Assembly: GCA_030015575.1 (NCBI GenBank)
Contig: JASDDO010000026.1
Coordinates: 28,164,079-28,228,078 of the forward strand
Direction of reading: 5' to 3'
Length of the DNA stretch: 64,000 nucleotides
Origin: Agapanthus africanus
Taxonomy: Eukaryota; Streptophyta; Magnoliopsida; Asparagales; Amaryllidaceae
The notes under the pieces are model-generated. The model ran no database searches, was not told the origin of the DNA, and saw nothing but the letters and a program-made list of their open reading frames with translations. A program made the position numbers and the translations under genes. Of the stretch, positions 22,486-33,404 are shown piece by piece (within the stretch, counting starts at the first letter, position 1; each line of letters opens with the position of its first letter).

Positions 22486-22563
22486 CATGGTGCAAGCCCT
22501 CTTACAAGTCTTTAGATGACTTTCTTTGTACAAACCCCAAAGCTATCAAGGGCTTGCACCATG
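22486..22563 (+). repeat. 15-bp perfect inverted repeat downstream of TPS
   Basis: CATGGTGCAAGCCCT (22,486-22,500) is the exact reverse complement of AGGGCTTGCACCATG (22,549-22,563), with a 48-base loop. It lies 68 bp past the stop codon, probably in the 3' UTR. A further ATGCAAGCCC follows at 22,561. It could be a hairpin in the transcript or the ends of a tiny inverted-repeat element. Confidence 0.6.
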
Positions 22564-22593
22564 CAAGCCCTTGCATACTATTTTATCTGAAAT

Positions 22594-22836
22594 GAGTTAT
22601 TATATCTATAGAGAATGGTACGCCACATGAGCAAAAGAGGTTTATACTAATTATGAGTCCATCTTTGGTGCTTCTATATAATTTTTTATTGAAGTGCATG
22701 GATTGAATACGAGTCCATTGGATCCAAAATTCGACCGGCTTAACAAGGTGCAACCGGTCATCACGTGGGTAGCTCAGTAAAAACTTGATAAAGTGATAAG
22801 GAGTTATTATATGCACAGAGAAAGGTACACTGCATG
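22594..22836. repeat. Direct repeat, copies 207 bp apart
   Basis: 'GAGTTATTATAT(c/g)...AGAGAA(T/A)GGTAC' occurs at 22,594-22,629 and again at 22,801-22,836 with a few differences. No coding content lies between. It may be a small tandem duplication. Confidence 0.45.
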
Positions 22837-24164
22837 TTTGTTCTTTTCTGATTATGTTCTTTGTAGACATTTACAGCTATATAAAATTATGCATTCCATG
22901 TAAGTTTGCTTGTGATGAACGTGTTCTTGTTAAAGATGTAGATGCTATAAATAAATGGGAATTAATGTCTGTATTTGGAAAAAATCAGATACGGATATGG
23001 ATATAATATAGATGTTTGAGAAAATATACTTGATAAAGTGAAAAGTTACTATACTTGATATCGGATACGGATATGAAAGGATATTGGTGTTACCATATCT
23101 GTATCCGGTGGCTATTGACTGATACAGATACAATTGCGGATTATCGCCGAAATGAAAATTATTATCCGGATCTGACAGAAATCGGATACGAATATGAATA
23201 CGGAGTTAGCTCGGATTATCTGTATCCGTTTACATCCTTAATCCTTCTTGTTATGTTCTTTCTACTGATGTGAAGACTATTGCTATAGATTCTCATTCTT
23301 TCAATGAAAACTTTATTTTGAATAGGTTACTTGTGATCATAATTTTTCAAAGTTTCAAAAATGCTCTTTCAACATGCTTTTAATGGAAAGAGGAGTTGAG
23401 AGGATGTCTTCATTTTTAAATGAATAAGACACTTGGATAAGATAGAGACGCCTTGACCAGTTGTTATTCTCTACTTGGGCAATAATTTTTATTAATTTTG
23501 CCTTAAATAAACAATATGCAATATGAGCATGCTTTTCCTTGTACATGAGATCTTTCTTATTATATCATGCAGGGATCTGTCAGATTTTGTGTTCAGATCG
23601 GATATGCAAATCATTTTTCATTCATTATTCATGGCACAAGGACACCATGCATTTTACTTAATTAGCAGATCAACAACAAAATCACTAGCCTTCAGTAATT
23701 TCTTATGTTCCTTACAGATGTGTTAGCAATCGGTTAGTAATATTTGTTTTATCGGTTTTATACCGTCTCTATCCAAATTCGTTTAGATCGGTTTCTAGCG
23801 TTTGTTCCACCATCTACTGTAAATTCATCACCTTTTAGCTTGTCTATCCATGATTCAGACATCTCTGTCTATATAATATATGTAAAGTTAAATGAGATAA
23901 TGTTTCTTGAAATATTTCCCTATCCAACATGAACTACTACAGTGTAAAAACTATTATCCAATCCCTATTTAATTCTTTTATTAAATTTGGATTATGGAAA
24001 AACAGAAATTGGCTTTCTACTCAATATTTATTATTCTTTTATCCTATAAAGATAGATTCATATGGTGGAAAATTGACCCTCCATTTAAAGAACTCTTTCT
24101 ATTTTTCTCACTATTTAGGTTATATTGACAAAATATTAAAAAATTCATAATATGTGTATGCTAT
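22837..24164. other. AT-rich intergenic; GGATACGGATATG-type repeats at 22,985-23,235
   Basis: Several copies of (A/C)GGATACGGATATG and its reverse complement (ATCTGTATCCG) lie within 22,985-23,235. Such words are common in plant hAT-like non-autonomous elements, but I could not define ends or a target duplication. The remainder, including small ORFs at 23,300-24,150, shows no recognisable gene. Confidence 0.35.
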
Positions 24165-26937
24165 GACATGCAGAATATTGAAGAAACAGAAGGAAAAAAA
24201 AACAGAGTTTTTTTTATTTTCATTTCGTAACGCAAAAAATTTATTTAGAAAAACAAAATAAAACGGATTATTTTGACATTTTTGAAAATTTTGCTATTTT
24301 CATACTGTAAAATATTAAATTTTGAACGAAACAAGAAAAATTTGATGTTTTTGAAAATTTTCGATTTTTATGCCCCATATAGAATGCATAATATTGGAAA
24401 AATAGAAGAAAACGGAAAATTTTGGCATTTTTGAAAATATCACGATTTTTCTATGCTATAACATGTAAAATATAGAAAAATGAAAAGAAAAAATATATTG
24501 AGACCGTTGAAATTTTCGCGATTTTCATGTGTTATATATATAGTAAAAAAATCGAAAAAAGAAATCTTAAGATTTTTGAAGATTTTGCGATTTTTATATG
24601 CTATATTGCACGTCAAATATTGAAAAATCATAGAAAAATTGAGATATTTAAAAATTTCGCGAATTTTGGATTACTAAACGCTATATAAAATATTGGAAAT
24701 TTGAAGAAAATAAAAATATGGATTTAAAAAAAAATTCTTCTGTTTGCCAGGGTTCCGATTGCCTAAAATCTCGATCACTTGGACCCTATTTATTTTTCTG
24801 TTATGTTCATAGCAGCGAGCGATCGACAACCTTTTATTCTTTTGAAAAAAATTAAGAAAACAAAAATTCTAAGATTTTTGAAATCTAATGATTTTCTTGT
24901 GCTCTAATGCATGCCAAATAATTGTAAAAAAGATTATTTTTTTTTAGATTTCCGAAAATTTTGATTTTCCTTTGTTATAGTAAGCAAAATGTTGAAAACC
25001 AAAAGAAAACAAAAAATGTTTATATTTTTGAAACTATTGCAATTTTCATGCTCTATATAGAAAACAAGAAATTTTGATGTTTGAAAATTTTGCGATCTTT
25101 TATGGTATAGCAAGCAGAATATTGAAATCGAATAAAACTGAAAATATTAAGATTTTTGCTATAGGCTATAGCATGCACAATACCGAAAACTTAAAGAAAA
25201 TAGAAAAAAATTATATTTAAAAAAATTTACGATTTCATGCACAAACAAAATATTAAAAATTGAAGAATAAAAAATGGGATTCTTGAAGTTATCGTCATTT
25301 CTGTGTAGTATATATAGCAAGCAAAATATTGAAAACCCAAAAATACAGAAAATTTTAAAATTTCGTGATTTTCATGTGCTAAGCATGTAAAATATTGAAA
25401 AATTGAAAAAAAAAACTAAATATTTTTAAAATTTTCACAGTTTTCATGTGTTATGGCAGAATATTGAAAAACCGAAGAAAACAGAAAATCATAAAATTTT
25501 TGAAAATTTTATGATATTCATGTGCTATAAAACAAATTATTGAAATATGGAAGAAAACGGAAAATTTTGATATATTTAAAAAGTTCGAGATCTTTTAAGG
25601 TATGACATGCAAAATTTTGAAAACCGAATAAAACCGAAAATATTAAGATTTTTAAAAATTTCATTGATTTTGTGTATAACAAGCGAAAAATTGATGAAAA
25701 TAAAAGAAAGGATTTTTAAAAATCAACGATTTTCATGCTTAGCACGCAAAATATTGATAATTTAGAAAAAAAAAGAAAATTTAGGGATTTTTGATGATAT
25801 CGTGGTGTTATATAGCAAGAAAACTAATCGAAGATTTTTGAAGATCACGCAATTTTCGTTTAGTAACGTGCAAAATATTATAAATTCTGAAGAAAACAAA
25901 TAATTTTGGGATTTTTGTAAACTTCACGATTTTCAAATGAGATATCTTGTAAGATATTAAAATAGCCAAAGAAAACAGAAAAATTTAAGAATTTTCAAAA
26001 TTCTATGATTTTGGCATGCATAATATGGAAAAAAGAAAATAAAAAATAAAAAAATTGAGATTCTTGTGTGCTCTATATTATGAAAAATATTGAAAATCCG
26101 AAAGAAAACAAATATTTTATTTTAAAAATTTAATGACTTTCTTGTGTCATAACAAACAAAATATTGGAAAACTGAAGAAAAAACAGAAATTTTGAGATTT
26201 AAACTATATTCGTGTGCTATATGGCTTGCAAACTGTTGAAAATTTGAAGGAAATAAAAAATTTAACGATATTTGTGTATTTCATGAATCTCGTGTACTAT
26301 ATAAAAATCAAAATATCAAAAACCCGTTCAAAAAAGGATTTTGAGATTTTAAAAATATCATGATTTTCGTATTCTATAATAAGAAAAATATATGAAAAAT
26401 ATTGAAAATCCGAAAGAAAACAAATATTTTATTTTAAAAATTTAATGAATTTCTTGTGTCATAACAAACAAAATATTGGAAAACTGAAGAAAAAACAGAA
26501 ATTTTGAGATTTAAACTATATTCGTGTGCTATATGGCTTGCAAACTGTTGAAAATTTGAAGGAAATAAAAAATTTAACGATATTTGTGTATTTCATGAAT
26601 CTCGTGTACTATATAAAAATCAAAATATCAAAAACCCGTTCAAAAAAGGATTTTGAGATTTTAAAAATATCATGATTTTCGTATTCTATAATAAGAAAAA
26701 TATCGAAAAGCTGAAGAAAAATACCAAAGAAATTGCAAGATAATCCTCAAGGCATTTTAAATATAAAGTTCATAAATAGAAGATATTTATAACTTATAAA
26801 TCATATAACAACAAAGTTTTAAATTAGTAAGATTTTAGTTAAATGTGTAAACAAATTTTGTTGTAACACTTTAGAATACGGTTAGTATTAATTATGTAAT
26901 GATACGAGTTTTTAATGAAACTTAGCTAATAATTAGT
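24165..26937 (+). repeat. AT-rich degenerate tandem array, copy A (plus orientation)
   Basis: The whole stretch is built from diverged units of roughly 75-90 bp. Each resembles 'GCAAAATATTGAAAA(c/t)CGAAGAAAACAG...AAATTT...GATTTTCATGTGCTATA'. No ORF of interest is present. Parts of it recur inverted at 26,938-28,018 and directly at 35,371-36,805. Relative to the last copy it lacks about 180 bp after 25,838. It also carries an extra tandem duplication (26,081-26,704). Confidence 0.75.
26081..26704 (+). repeat. 312-bp tandem duplication inside copy A
   Basis: 26,081-26,392 and 26,393-26,704 are nearly identical; one visible difference is TAATGACTTTC versus TAATGAATTTC. The homologous segment in the downstream copy (from 36,267) is single, so the duplication happened after the copies separated. 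Confidence 0.8.
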
Positions 26938-28018
26938 TTAAATCTCAAAATTTCTGTTTTTTCTTCAGTTTTCCAATATTTTGTTTGTTATGACACAAGA
27001 AAGTCATTAAATTTTTAAAATAAAATATTTGTTTTCTTTCGGATTTTCAATATTTTTCATAATATAGAGCACACAAGAATCTCAATTTTTTTATTTTTTA
27101 TTTTCTTTTTTCCATATTATGCATGCCAAAATCATAGAATTTTGAAAATTCTTAAATTTTTCTGTTTTCTTTGGCTATTTTAATATCTTACAAGATATCT
27201 CATTTGAAAATCGTGAAGTTTACAAAAATCCCAAAATTATTTGTTTTCTTCAGAATTTATAATATTTTGCACGTTACTAAACGAAAATTGCGTGATCTTC
27301 AAAAATCTTAAAATTTTCTTTTTTTTTTGTTTTCCAATATTTTGCTATAACACATGAAAATCGTGAAATTTTAAAAAATATTTAAACTTTTTTTTTCAAT
27401 TTTTCAATATTCTCCATGCTAGCACATGAAAATCATAAAATTTTAAAAGTCTCAAAATTTTTTGTGCCCTTCGATTAGTTTTCTTGCTATATAACACCAC
27501 GATATCATCAAAAATCCCTAAATTTTCTTTTTTTTCTAAATTATCAATATTTTGCGTGCTAAGCATGAAAATCGTTGATTTTTAAAAATCCTTTCTTTTA
27601 TTTTCATCAATTTTTCGCTTGTTATACACAAAATCAATGAAATTTTTAAAAATCTTAATATTTTCGGTTTTATTCGGTTTTCAAAATTTTGCATGTCATA
27701 CCTTAAAAGATCTCGAACTTTTTAAATATATCAAAATTTTCCGTTTTCTTCCATATTTCAATAATTTGTTTTATAGCACATGAATATCATAAAATTTTCA
27801 AAAATTTTATGATTTTCTGTTTTCTTCGGTTTTTCAATATTCTGCCATAACACATGAAAAAAAATAATCTTTTTTACAATTATTTGGCATGCATTAGAGC
27901 ACAAGAAAATCATTAGATTTCAAAAATCTTAGAATTTTTGTTTTCTTAATTTTTTTCAAAAGAATAAAAGGTTGTCGATCGCTCGCTGCTATGAACATAA
28001 CAGAAAAATAAATAGGGT
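26938..28018 (-). repeat. Inverted copy A' of the AT-rich array
   Basis: This is the reverse complement of copy A. 26,938-27,857 corresponds to about 25,450-26,200, plus a segment at about 27,290-27,470 that copy A has lost but copy A'' keeps. 27,858-28,018 corresponds to 24,783-24,930. An internal deletion of about 500 bp joins the two parts. The far end, RC of 'GACCCTATTTATTTTTCTGT', adjoins the viral sequence directly. Confidence 0.85.
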
Positions 28019-29034
28019 CATCAACTGCAATATCTACAAAGATTGCTCATAATAAGAGCAAACATATTAAAAACTCAAATTTACTTGAGTATCCTTCAGA
28101 TGAAGAACAGCTGAACAAATGGACAATTCCAAATGTTCCAGCTAAAGAAATTTATAATATTGGGACGTTTGATCTATCGTCCAGACTTTCCATCAAAAGC
28201 ATGGAAAACACCATCTCTGTGGATAGCACTGAACAGACTATCCAACTCCTTTCAGAAAAGGATGTTTTCAGATTTGAAAAACAATACAAGTACCTTCATA
28301 TTGGTCTAATTCAAGTGGCCTTTAAACCACTTACTCTCCAAGGATTAAACGCCTCCATATTAACATCCTTAAGAGATGCAAGATGTTTAGACTGGATTCC
28401 TTCCCTAATGGAAATTATGCAAACAAGTCTGTGTCATGGACCAGTCTACTTTGATGTTTATCCTAATTTGACCTTATCTCTAACTGACCCCAATATACTT
28501 GAGGCAGTAACTTTAAATCTAAAAATCCATGGCTATAACTTCATGAAAGGATCTGAAACTATAGCTATAATTTATAGAATCCATTATAAAGTTTTATCTA
28601 CAATGGCACCCAAGGTTAAGGTTAAAACTGAAAATGGTAAAACCACGGTTATTGAAACCAATCTATTATCCTCTGGTGTTGCTACAAATAGGATTATAAA
28701 ATGGGAAGAAATTGACTTTCCAGAATCTTGGGTTATAACCTCTGCAGTTCCACCAGCACCTATAATTGATACTGACATCGATCAGATAATACAGACTGAC
28801 GATGGAAACATTGAAGTAAAATTTGGCTCTAATAACATAGCCAGAATATCAGGAAAACCTTATATGGAAGGTGGTTCTAGTTCTTCTGTTTTAAGAAGAT
28901 CTTTCTCCAGACCTAGCACCTCTTATAGAGATGTTAAAGGGATTAATATTTCCCAAGATAATATTTCTCATCCCATTTATGAGAAGGAAAATAAAACTTC
29001 TCCTACCTCATCAGAGATGAGTTTTCACATATAA
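28019..29034 (+). pseudogene. Caulimovirid movement protein (30K superfamily), N-terminally truncated
   Basis: The frame is open from the junction at 28,018 to the stop at 29,034, about 338 codons. An internal ATG at 28,201 would give 277 residues, but conserved-looking sequence ('YNIGTFDLSSRLSIKSM') precedes it, so this ATG is not the real start. The core 'YLHIGLIQVAFKPL', 'ARCLDWIPSLMEIMQ' and 'GPVYFDVYPNLTLSLTDPN' is typical of caulimovirid cell-to-cell movement proteins, which form tubules through plasmodesmata. The C-terminal part is polar and Ser/Pro-rich. It ends five bases before the polyprotein ATG, as in polycistronic caulimovirid RNAs. Confidence 0.85.
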
Positions 29035-29039
29035 TTTTT

Positions 29040-32000
29040 ATGGATTTAAGACCTGACAGTGATCTAAGGAAATTCCTTAATAAGGAATTTATGAGTAAAA
29101 AGCATACTGCTTTTAGAGAATGGTTTGGAAAGACCTTTTCTACAGAACAAATGTATCATTATAAAGATCAATATTATAAACATCTTGAAGAAAACCAATG
29201 TCTGAAATACTTTATAGATTGGTTTGCTGAACACTTTCTTAATGAACAAGAAAGTAAGATTAATGTTTTAGAAGAACATTATAAACAGTGGACCACACAA
29301 AATGGTAAAACTGTGAGATCAATTTATCCACCAACAGAACCTTTAAGGTTATCTGGTGTTTCTACCTCTAATTTAGAGGCAACCGCTTTTATAAAGCCTC
29401 TTATTGATGACAAAATGGAAAACACTTTGAAAGAACTTCAAAAGGTTTTCAAACAAAATAATTTTTCTAATATTTACATTCAAGTGATTGGTCAACAATT
29501 GACCAGTGTAGAATCTGCTCTTGAAAGCCTGAATAATAAATTACAGGCTATGGGAGTTACAGAAGCTCCTGTTGTTAAAGCTGTAAATGAGAAAAATTAT
29601 ATTCCAATAAAACCAGCTTTAGAAATCTCTGGATATAAATTATCCAAAAATAAAGACATATCTTCAGATATTATAAATGCTCTGGAGAAAAAGTTCAGCA
29701 ATGCAAGATTAAACATCATTGATGGAGAACCTTCTGAAATATCAGAAGAAGACTCAGAAATAACTGAGCCGTCAGAAAGTCAGATTAATATGTCTGACAA
29801 TGATATCGTAAATACGATAAAATATCCTATAAGGACGTTGGACAGGCATTATTATAAAAGGCCAACTCCTTTAGATGTCCTGTATGAAGAGAGCGAAGCT
29901 CTTACCACAAATTCATACTCAGGACGTTCCATTTATGAATGGAATATTGATGGAATGCCTGATAAGCAAATCCATGACACATTGCATCGTATGATGATGT
30001 ATGCAACTGTATCAAAACAGCAAGGAAATTCTGATGCTGATGTTGCAAGATTCATATCATGTGGATTTACCAGAATTCTGAAAGGCTGGTGGGATCATTG
30101 CTTATCCCCAGCACAAAAGGTTGAAATTTGGGGTGCAGCAAAAATGGAGAATAATACTCCTGTTTCTGATGCTGTTTATACACTAATACTTACAATCCTC
30201 GATCATTTCACAGGGGATGTAAGTAATCAAGCTGAGAAAATTAGAACTTTGTTACAAAATCTAAGATGTCCTACTTTGACACATTTTAGATGGTACAAAG
30301 ATACCTTTCTTAGCAGAGTTATGCAACTAGATGATGCAAATAACTCTCATTGGAAAGCCAAATTTATAGATGGCTTACCCAACCTATTTGCTGAGAGAGT
30401 TCGAACTAATCTGAGAACTCAACATGATGGGGTTATACCCTACAATACATTCACATATGGTCGCCTAATAAGCACCTGTGTTAAAGAAGGTTTATCTTTA
30501 TGTAATGACATAAAGTTAAAAAATCAATTGAAAAGCCAGAGATTGACTGGAAAACACGAATTGGGAGAATTTTGTAGCCAATTCGCAATGGAAGATCCTT
30601 ATAGGGATCGAAAAGATAAAAAGAAGGCTAAAAGAACGGAGTCTAAACGACCTCATTATAAAAGGAGGTATAAAAAGCCTTATAAACCTTCTAAACATAA
30701 AGAAGAAGGAGATAAAAGGAAAAAACCTTATAGGTTTAAGAAGAAATCTACTTCTTCAGCCACTTGTTATAAGTGTGGAAAAGTTGGTCATTTTGCCAAC
30801 AAATGTTATACAAAAAAGAAAATTAATGAAATAGAGGATGAAGAGTTAAGAAAGTCATTATATAAAATAATGATTAATTTATCAGAATCTTCTGAATCCC
30901 CTGAATCTGAATCAATAGATTCATCATCAGATGATGAAAATGTTTGTTCTAGTAAATGTTGTAATATCAACAATAAAGAAAATTACTGGAAATCTATAGT
31001 TGAGATGAACGGTCTCACTATTAATGTCATAACTAAGGATGAAAAAAAGATCATTCTTAAAATCATTGAAGACGAACACATTCAGCCAGAACTTAAATCT
31101 AAGATGGTTGAAGTTCTTCTTAAAGAAGAAAAGGAGAAATCTCCTGCTATTGATAATATTTATAGATTATCAGAAGTCTTTAAAAGACAACAATCAAGAG
31201 AAAGTAAACCTGTGACAATTGCAGCTTTACAGAAAGAGGTTAATAACCTCAAAACCGAAATTATAGAACTAAAAGTTCAAAATAAAGATATTTTGAAAAG
31301 AATATCTGTTATTGAAGGAAACACCATTATACAAGGTGAATCTTCACATAATGAAGATGAATTTACTGAGGAAATTGTCCCAGATAAATTCCTACAAACC
31401 ATTGATTTAGTATTAAATCAAAAATGGTATATTCGAATTACCTTGATAATAAACAATGATTTGGTTATACCCGATCTTATTGCACTGGTTGACAGTGGTG
31501 CAGATTTAAACTGCATAAAAGAAGGAATCATTCCTATAAGGTATTGTGAAAGAACTACACAAACCTTGAGTACAGCTGATAATAGTACTCTTACTACACC
31601 TTATAAGGTGTCGAATGCAAATATTTGTAATAACGACACTTGCATTCCCTCTCCTTTGATTATAGTAAAGGAGATATCACAACATGTGATACTCGGAACA
31701 CCGTTCCTCACCAAAATAATGCCTATAAATAAAATAGACTCACAAGGCATTTATAGCTCTTATAAAGGAAAAGAGATTATTTTTCAGTTTATAACTGATC
31801 CTATGATGAAAATCATAAATGAGGTAAAGGATATTTACCTAAAAGAAAATCAAATAAATTTTATTAAAGAAGAAATAACTTCTTTACAAATAAATAAACA
31901 ACTTGATTCTAGTATAATAAAAACTAGAATTAAAAATCTAGAAAATGAGTTTATAACTCAAACTTGCAGTAACTTTCCTAATGCATTTTGGGAAAGAAAA

Positions 32001-33404
32001 CAGCATATTGTCAATCTTCCTTATATAGAAGATTTTTCTGAGGAAAATATTCCTACCAAGGCAAGACCATGCCAAATGAATCAAGAATATCTTGATCTTT
32101 GTAAAAAAGAAATTAGCAGTCTTATGGACAAAAGGCTAATAAGAAAATCAACTTCTCCATGGAGTTGTACAGCATTTTATGTAAACAATGCTGCTGAACA
32201 AGAGCGGGGGGTACCACGCCTTGTTATAAATTATAAACCTTTAAACAAGGTACTTAAATGGATAAGATATCCCCTCCCTAATAAAAGGGATCTGCTTAAT
32301 AGAATAAGCAAGGCCAAAATATTTTCTAAGTTTGATTTAAAATCAGGCTATTGGCAAATTCAGATTCATGAATCTGATAAATATAAAACTGCTTTTGCAG
32401 TACCTTTTGGGCATTTTGAATGGAATGTTATGCCGTTCGGATTAAAAAATGCACCATCTGAATTTCAAAATATTATGAACTCGATATTTAATCCTTATAC
32501 GGATTTTATCCTTTCATATATTGATGATGTTCTTATTTATTCTGAGAACATTGATCAACATTTCAAACATTTGAATGTTTTTAAACATCTCATTATAAAA
32601 AATGGACTAGTCATATCTGCTCCAAAGATGAAATTGTTTCAAACAGCTATACGCTTTTTGGGACATAATATAAATAATGGAACTATTGTTCCAATTGAAA
32701 GAAGTATAGAATTTGCTTCTAAATTTCCTAACTATATTCCTAATGTTAAGCAGCTCCAAAGATTTTTGGGTGTTTTAAATTATGTAGCAGATTATTATAA
32801 AAATTTAGCTACAGATGCAGCCATATTATATACGAGGCTAAGAAAAAATCCATCACCTTGGACAGACGATCATACTAAAGCCGTTCAAAAAATTAAAGGG
32901 ACGGTAAAGAATTTGCCGTGTCTTCATATTGCCAATACCAATTGGAAGAAAATTGTTGAGACAGATGCTTCAAACATAGGTTATGGAGGCATCTTAAAAC
33001 AAGTAGATCCTACTAATAATAAGGAAATACTTGTAAGATTTACTTCTGGAAAATGGAATCCAGCCCAGTTGAATTACTCAACTATTAAGAAAGAAATTCT
33101 TTCTATTATCAAATGTATTTATAAATTCCAAGATGATTTATTAAATCAAAAATTCTTATTAAGAATTGATTGTAGTGCAGCCAAATCTATGTTACAAAAA
33201 GATGTTAAAAATTTAACATCAAAGCAAATATTTGCTAGATGGCAAGCAGAATTATCTGTTTTTGATTTTGATATTGATTATATCAAAGGAACTAACAATT
33301 GTCTTCCTGATTTTTTAACCAGGGAATTTCTGCAGGACACTGCAGATGCAGACCCCGATGAGGGGACGAGGCCCCGACAGAGGGCGAGGAAGGGGAAGGA
33401 GTAA
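29040..33404 (+). CDS. Caulimovirid coat protein-protease-RT-RNase H polyprotein, uninterrupted
   Basis: This is a 1,454-codon frame without a stop. The N-terminal third is coat/assembly-like (about 250-570) and ends in a very basic stretch. A CCHC zinc knuckle 'CYKCGKVGHFANKC' follows at about 575-590, then an acidic Ser-rich segment and a predicted coiled coil (about 727-760). The aspartic protease has 'LVDSGADLN' at about 815. RT has 'FDLKSGYWQIQI' (about 1,097) and the YIDD active site (about 1,160). RNase H begins near 'VETDASNIGYGG' (about 1,304). No integrase is present. All visible catalytic motifs are intact, so this copy is young or weakly decayed. The last 59 bases overlap the third ORF. 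Confidence 0.92.
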   Translation: MDLRPDSDLRKFLNKEFMSKKHTAFREWFGKTFSTEQMYHYKDQYYKHLEENQCLKYFIDWFAEHFLNEQESKINVLEEHYKQWTTQNGKTVRSIYPPTEPLRLSGVSTSNLEATAFIKPLIDDKMENTLKELQKVFKQNNFSNIYIQVIGQQLTSVESALESLNNKLQAMGVTEAPVVKAVNEKNYIPIKPALEISGYKLSKNKDISSDIINALEKKFSNARLNIIDGEPSEISEEDSEITEPSESQINMSDNDIVNTIKYPIRTLDRHYYKRPTPLDVLYEESEALTTNSYSGRSIYEWNIDGMPDKQIHDTLHRMMMYATVSKQQGNSDADVARFISCGFTRILKGWWDHCLSPAQKVEIWGAAKMENNTPVSDAVYTLILTILDHFTGDVSNQAEKIRTLLQNLRCPTLTHFRWYKDTFLSRVMQLDDANNSHWKAKFIDGLPNLFAERVRTNLRTQHDGVIPYNTFTYGRLISTCVKEGLSLCNDIKLKNQLKSQRLTGKHELGEFCSQFAMEDPYRDRKDKKKAKRTESKRPHYKRRYKKPYKPSKHKEEGDKRKKPYRFKKKSTSSATCYKCGKVGHFANKCYTKKKINEIEDEELRKSLYKIMINLSESSESPESESIDSSSDDENVCSSKCCNINNKENYWKSIVEMNGLTINVITKDEKKIILKIIEDEHIQPELKSKMVEVLLKEEKEKSPAIDNIYRLSEVFKRQQSRESKPVTIAALQKEVNNLKTEIIELKVQNKDILKRISVIEGNTIIQGESSHNEDEFTEEIVPDKFLQTIDLVLNQKWYIRITLIINNDLVIPDLIALVDSGADLNCIKEGIIPIRYCERTTQTLSTADNSTLTTPYKVSNANICNNDTCIPSPLIIVKEISQHVILGTPFLTKIMPINKIDSQGIYSSYKGKEIIFQFITDPMMKIINEVKDIYLKENQINFIKEEITSLQINKQLDSSIIKTRIKNLENEFITQTCSNFPNAFWERKQHIVNLPYIEDFSEENIPTKARPCQMNQEYLDLCKKEISSLMDKRLIRKSTSPWSCTAFYVNNAAEQERGVPRLVINYKPLNKVLKWIRYPLPNKRDLLNRISKAKIFSKFDLKSGYWQIQIHESDKYKTAFAVPFGHFEWNVMPFGLKNAPSEFQNIMNSIFNPYTDFILSYIDDVLIYSENIDQHFKHLNVFKHLIIKNGLVISAPKMKLFQTAIRFLGHNINNGTIVPIERSIEFASKFPNYIPNVKQLQRFLGVLNYVADYYKNLATDAAILYTRLRKNPSPWTDDHTKAVQKIKGTVKNLPCLHIANTNWKKIVETDASNIGYGGILKQVDPTNNKEILVRFTSGKWNPAQLNYSTIKKEILSIIKCIYKFQDDLLNQKFLLRIDCSAAKSMLQKDVKNLTSKQIFARWQAELSVFDFDIDYIKGTNNCLPDFLTREFLQDTADADPDEGTRPRQRARKGKE

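Noticed and set aside
22985..23235. A hAT-type MITE based on GGATACGGATATG words
   Set aside because: Only the internal words are recognisable. No terminal inverted repeats or 8-bp target duplication could be located by eye.
24165..28018. CRISPR-like or regularly spaced repeats
   Set aside because: The units are diverged, AT-rich and contiguous, without unique spacers, and the context is a plant nucleus.
28019..28200. Internal ATG at 28,201 as the true movement-protein start
   Set aside because: Conserved-looking coding sequence is open in frame upstream to the junction, so the real start has been lost.
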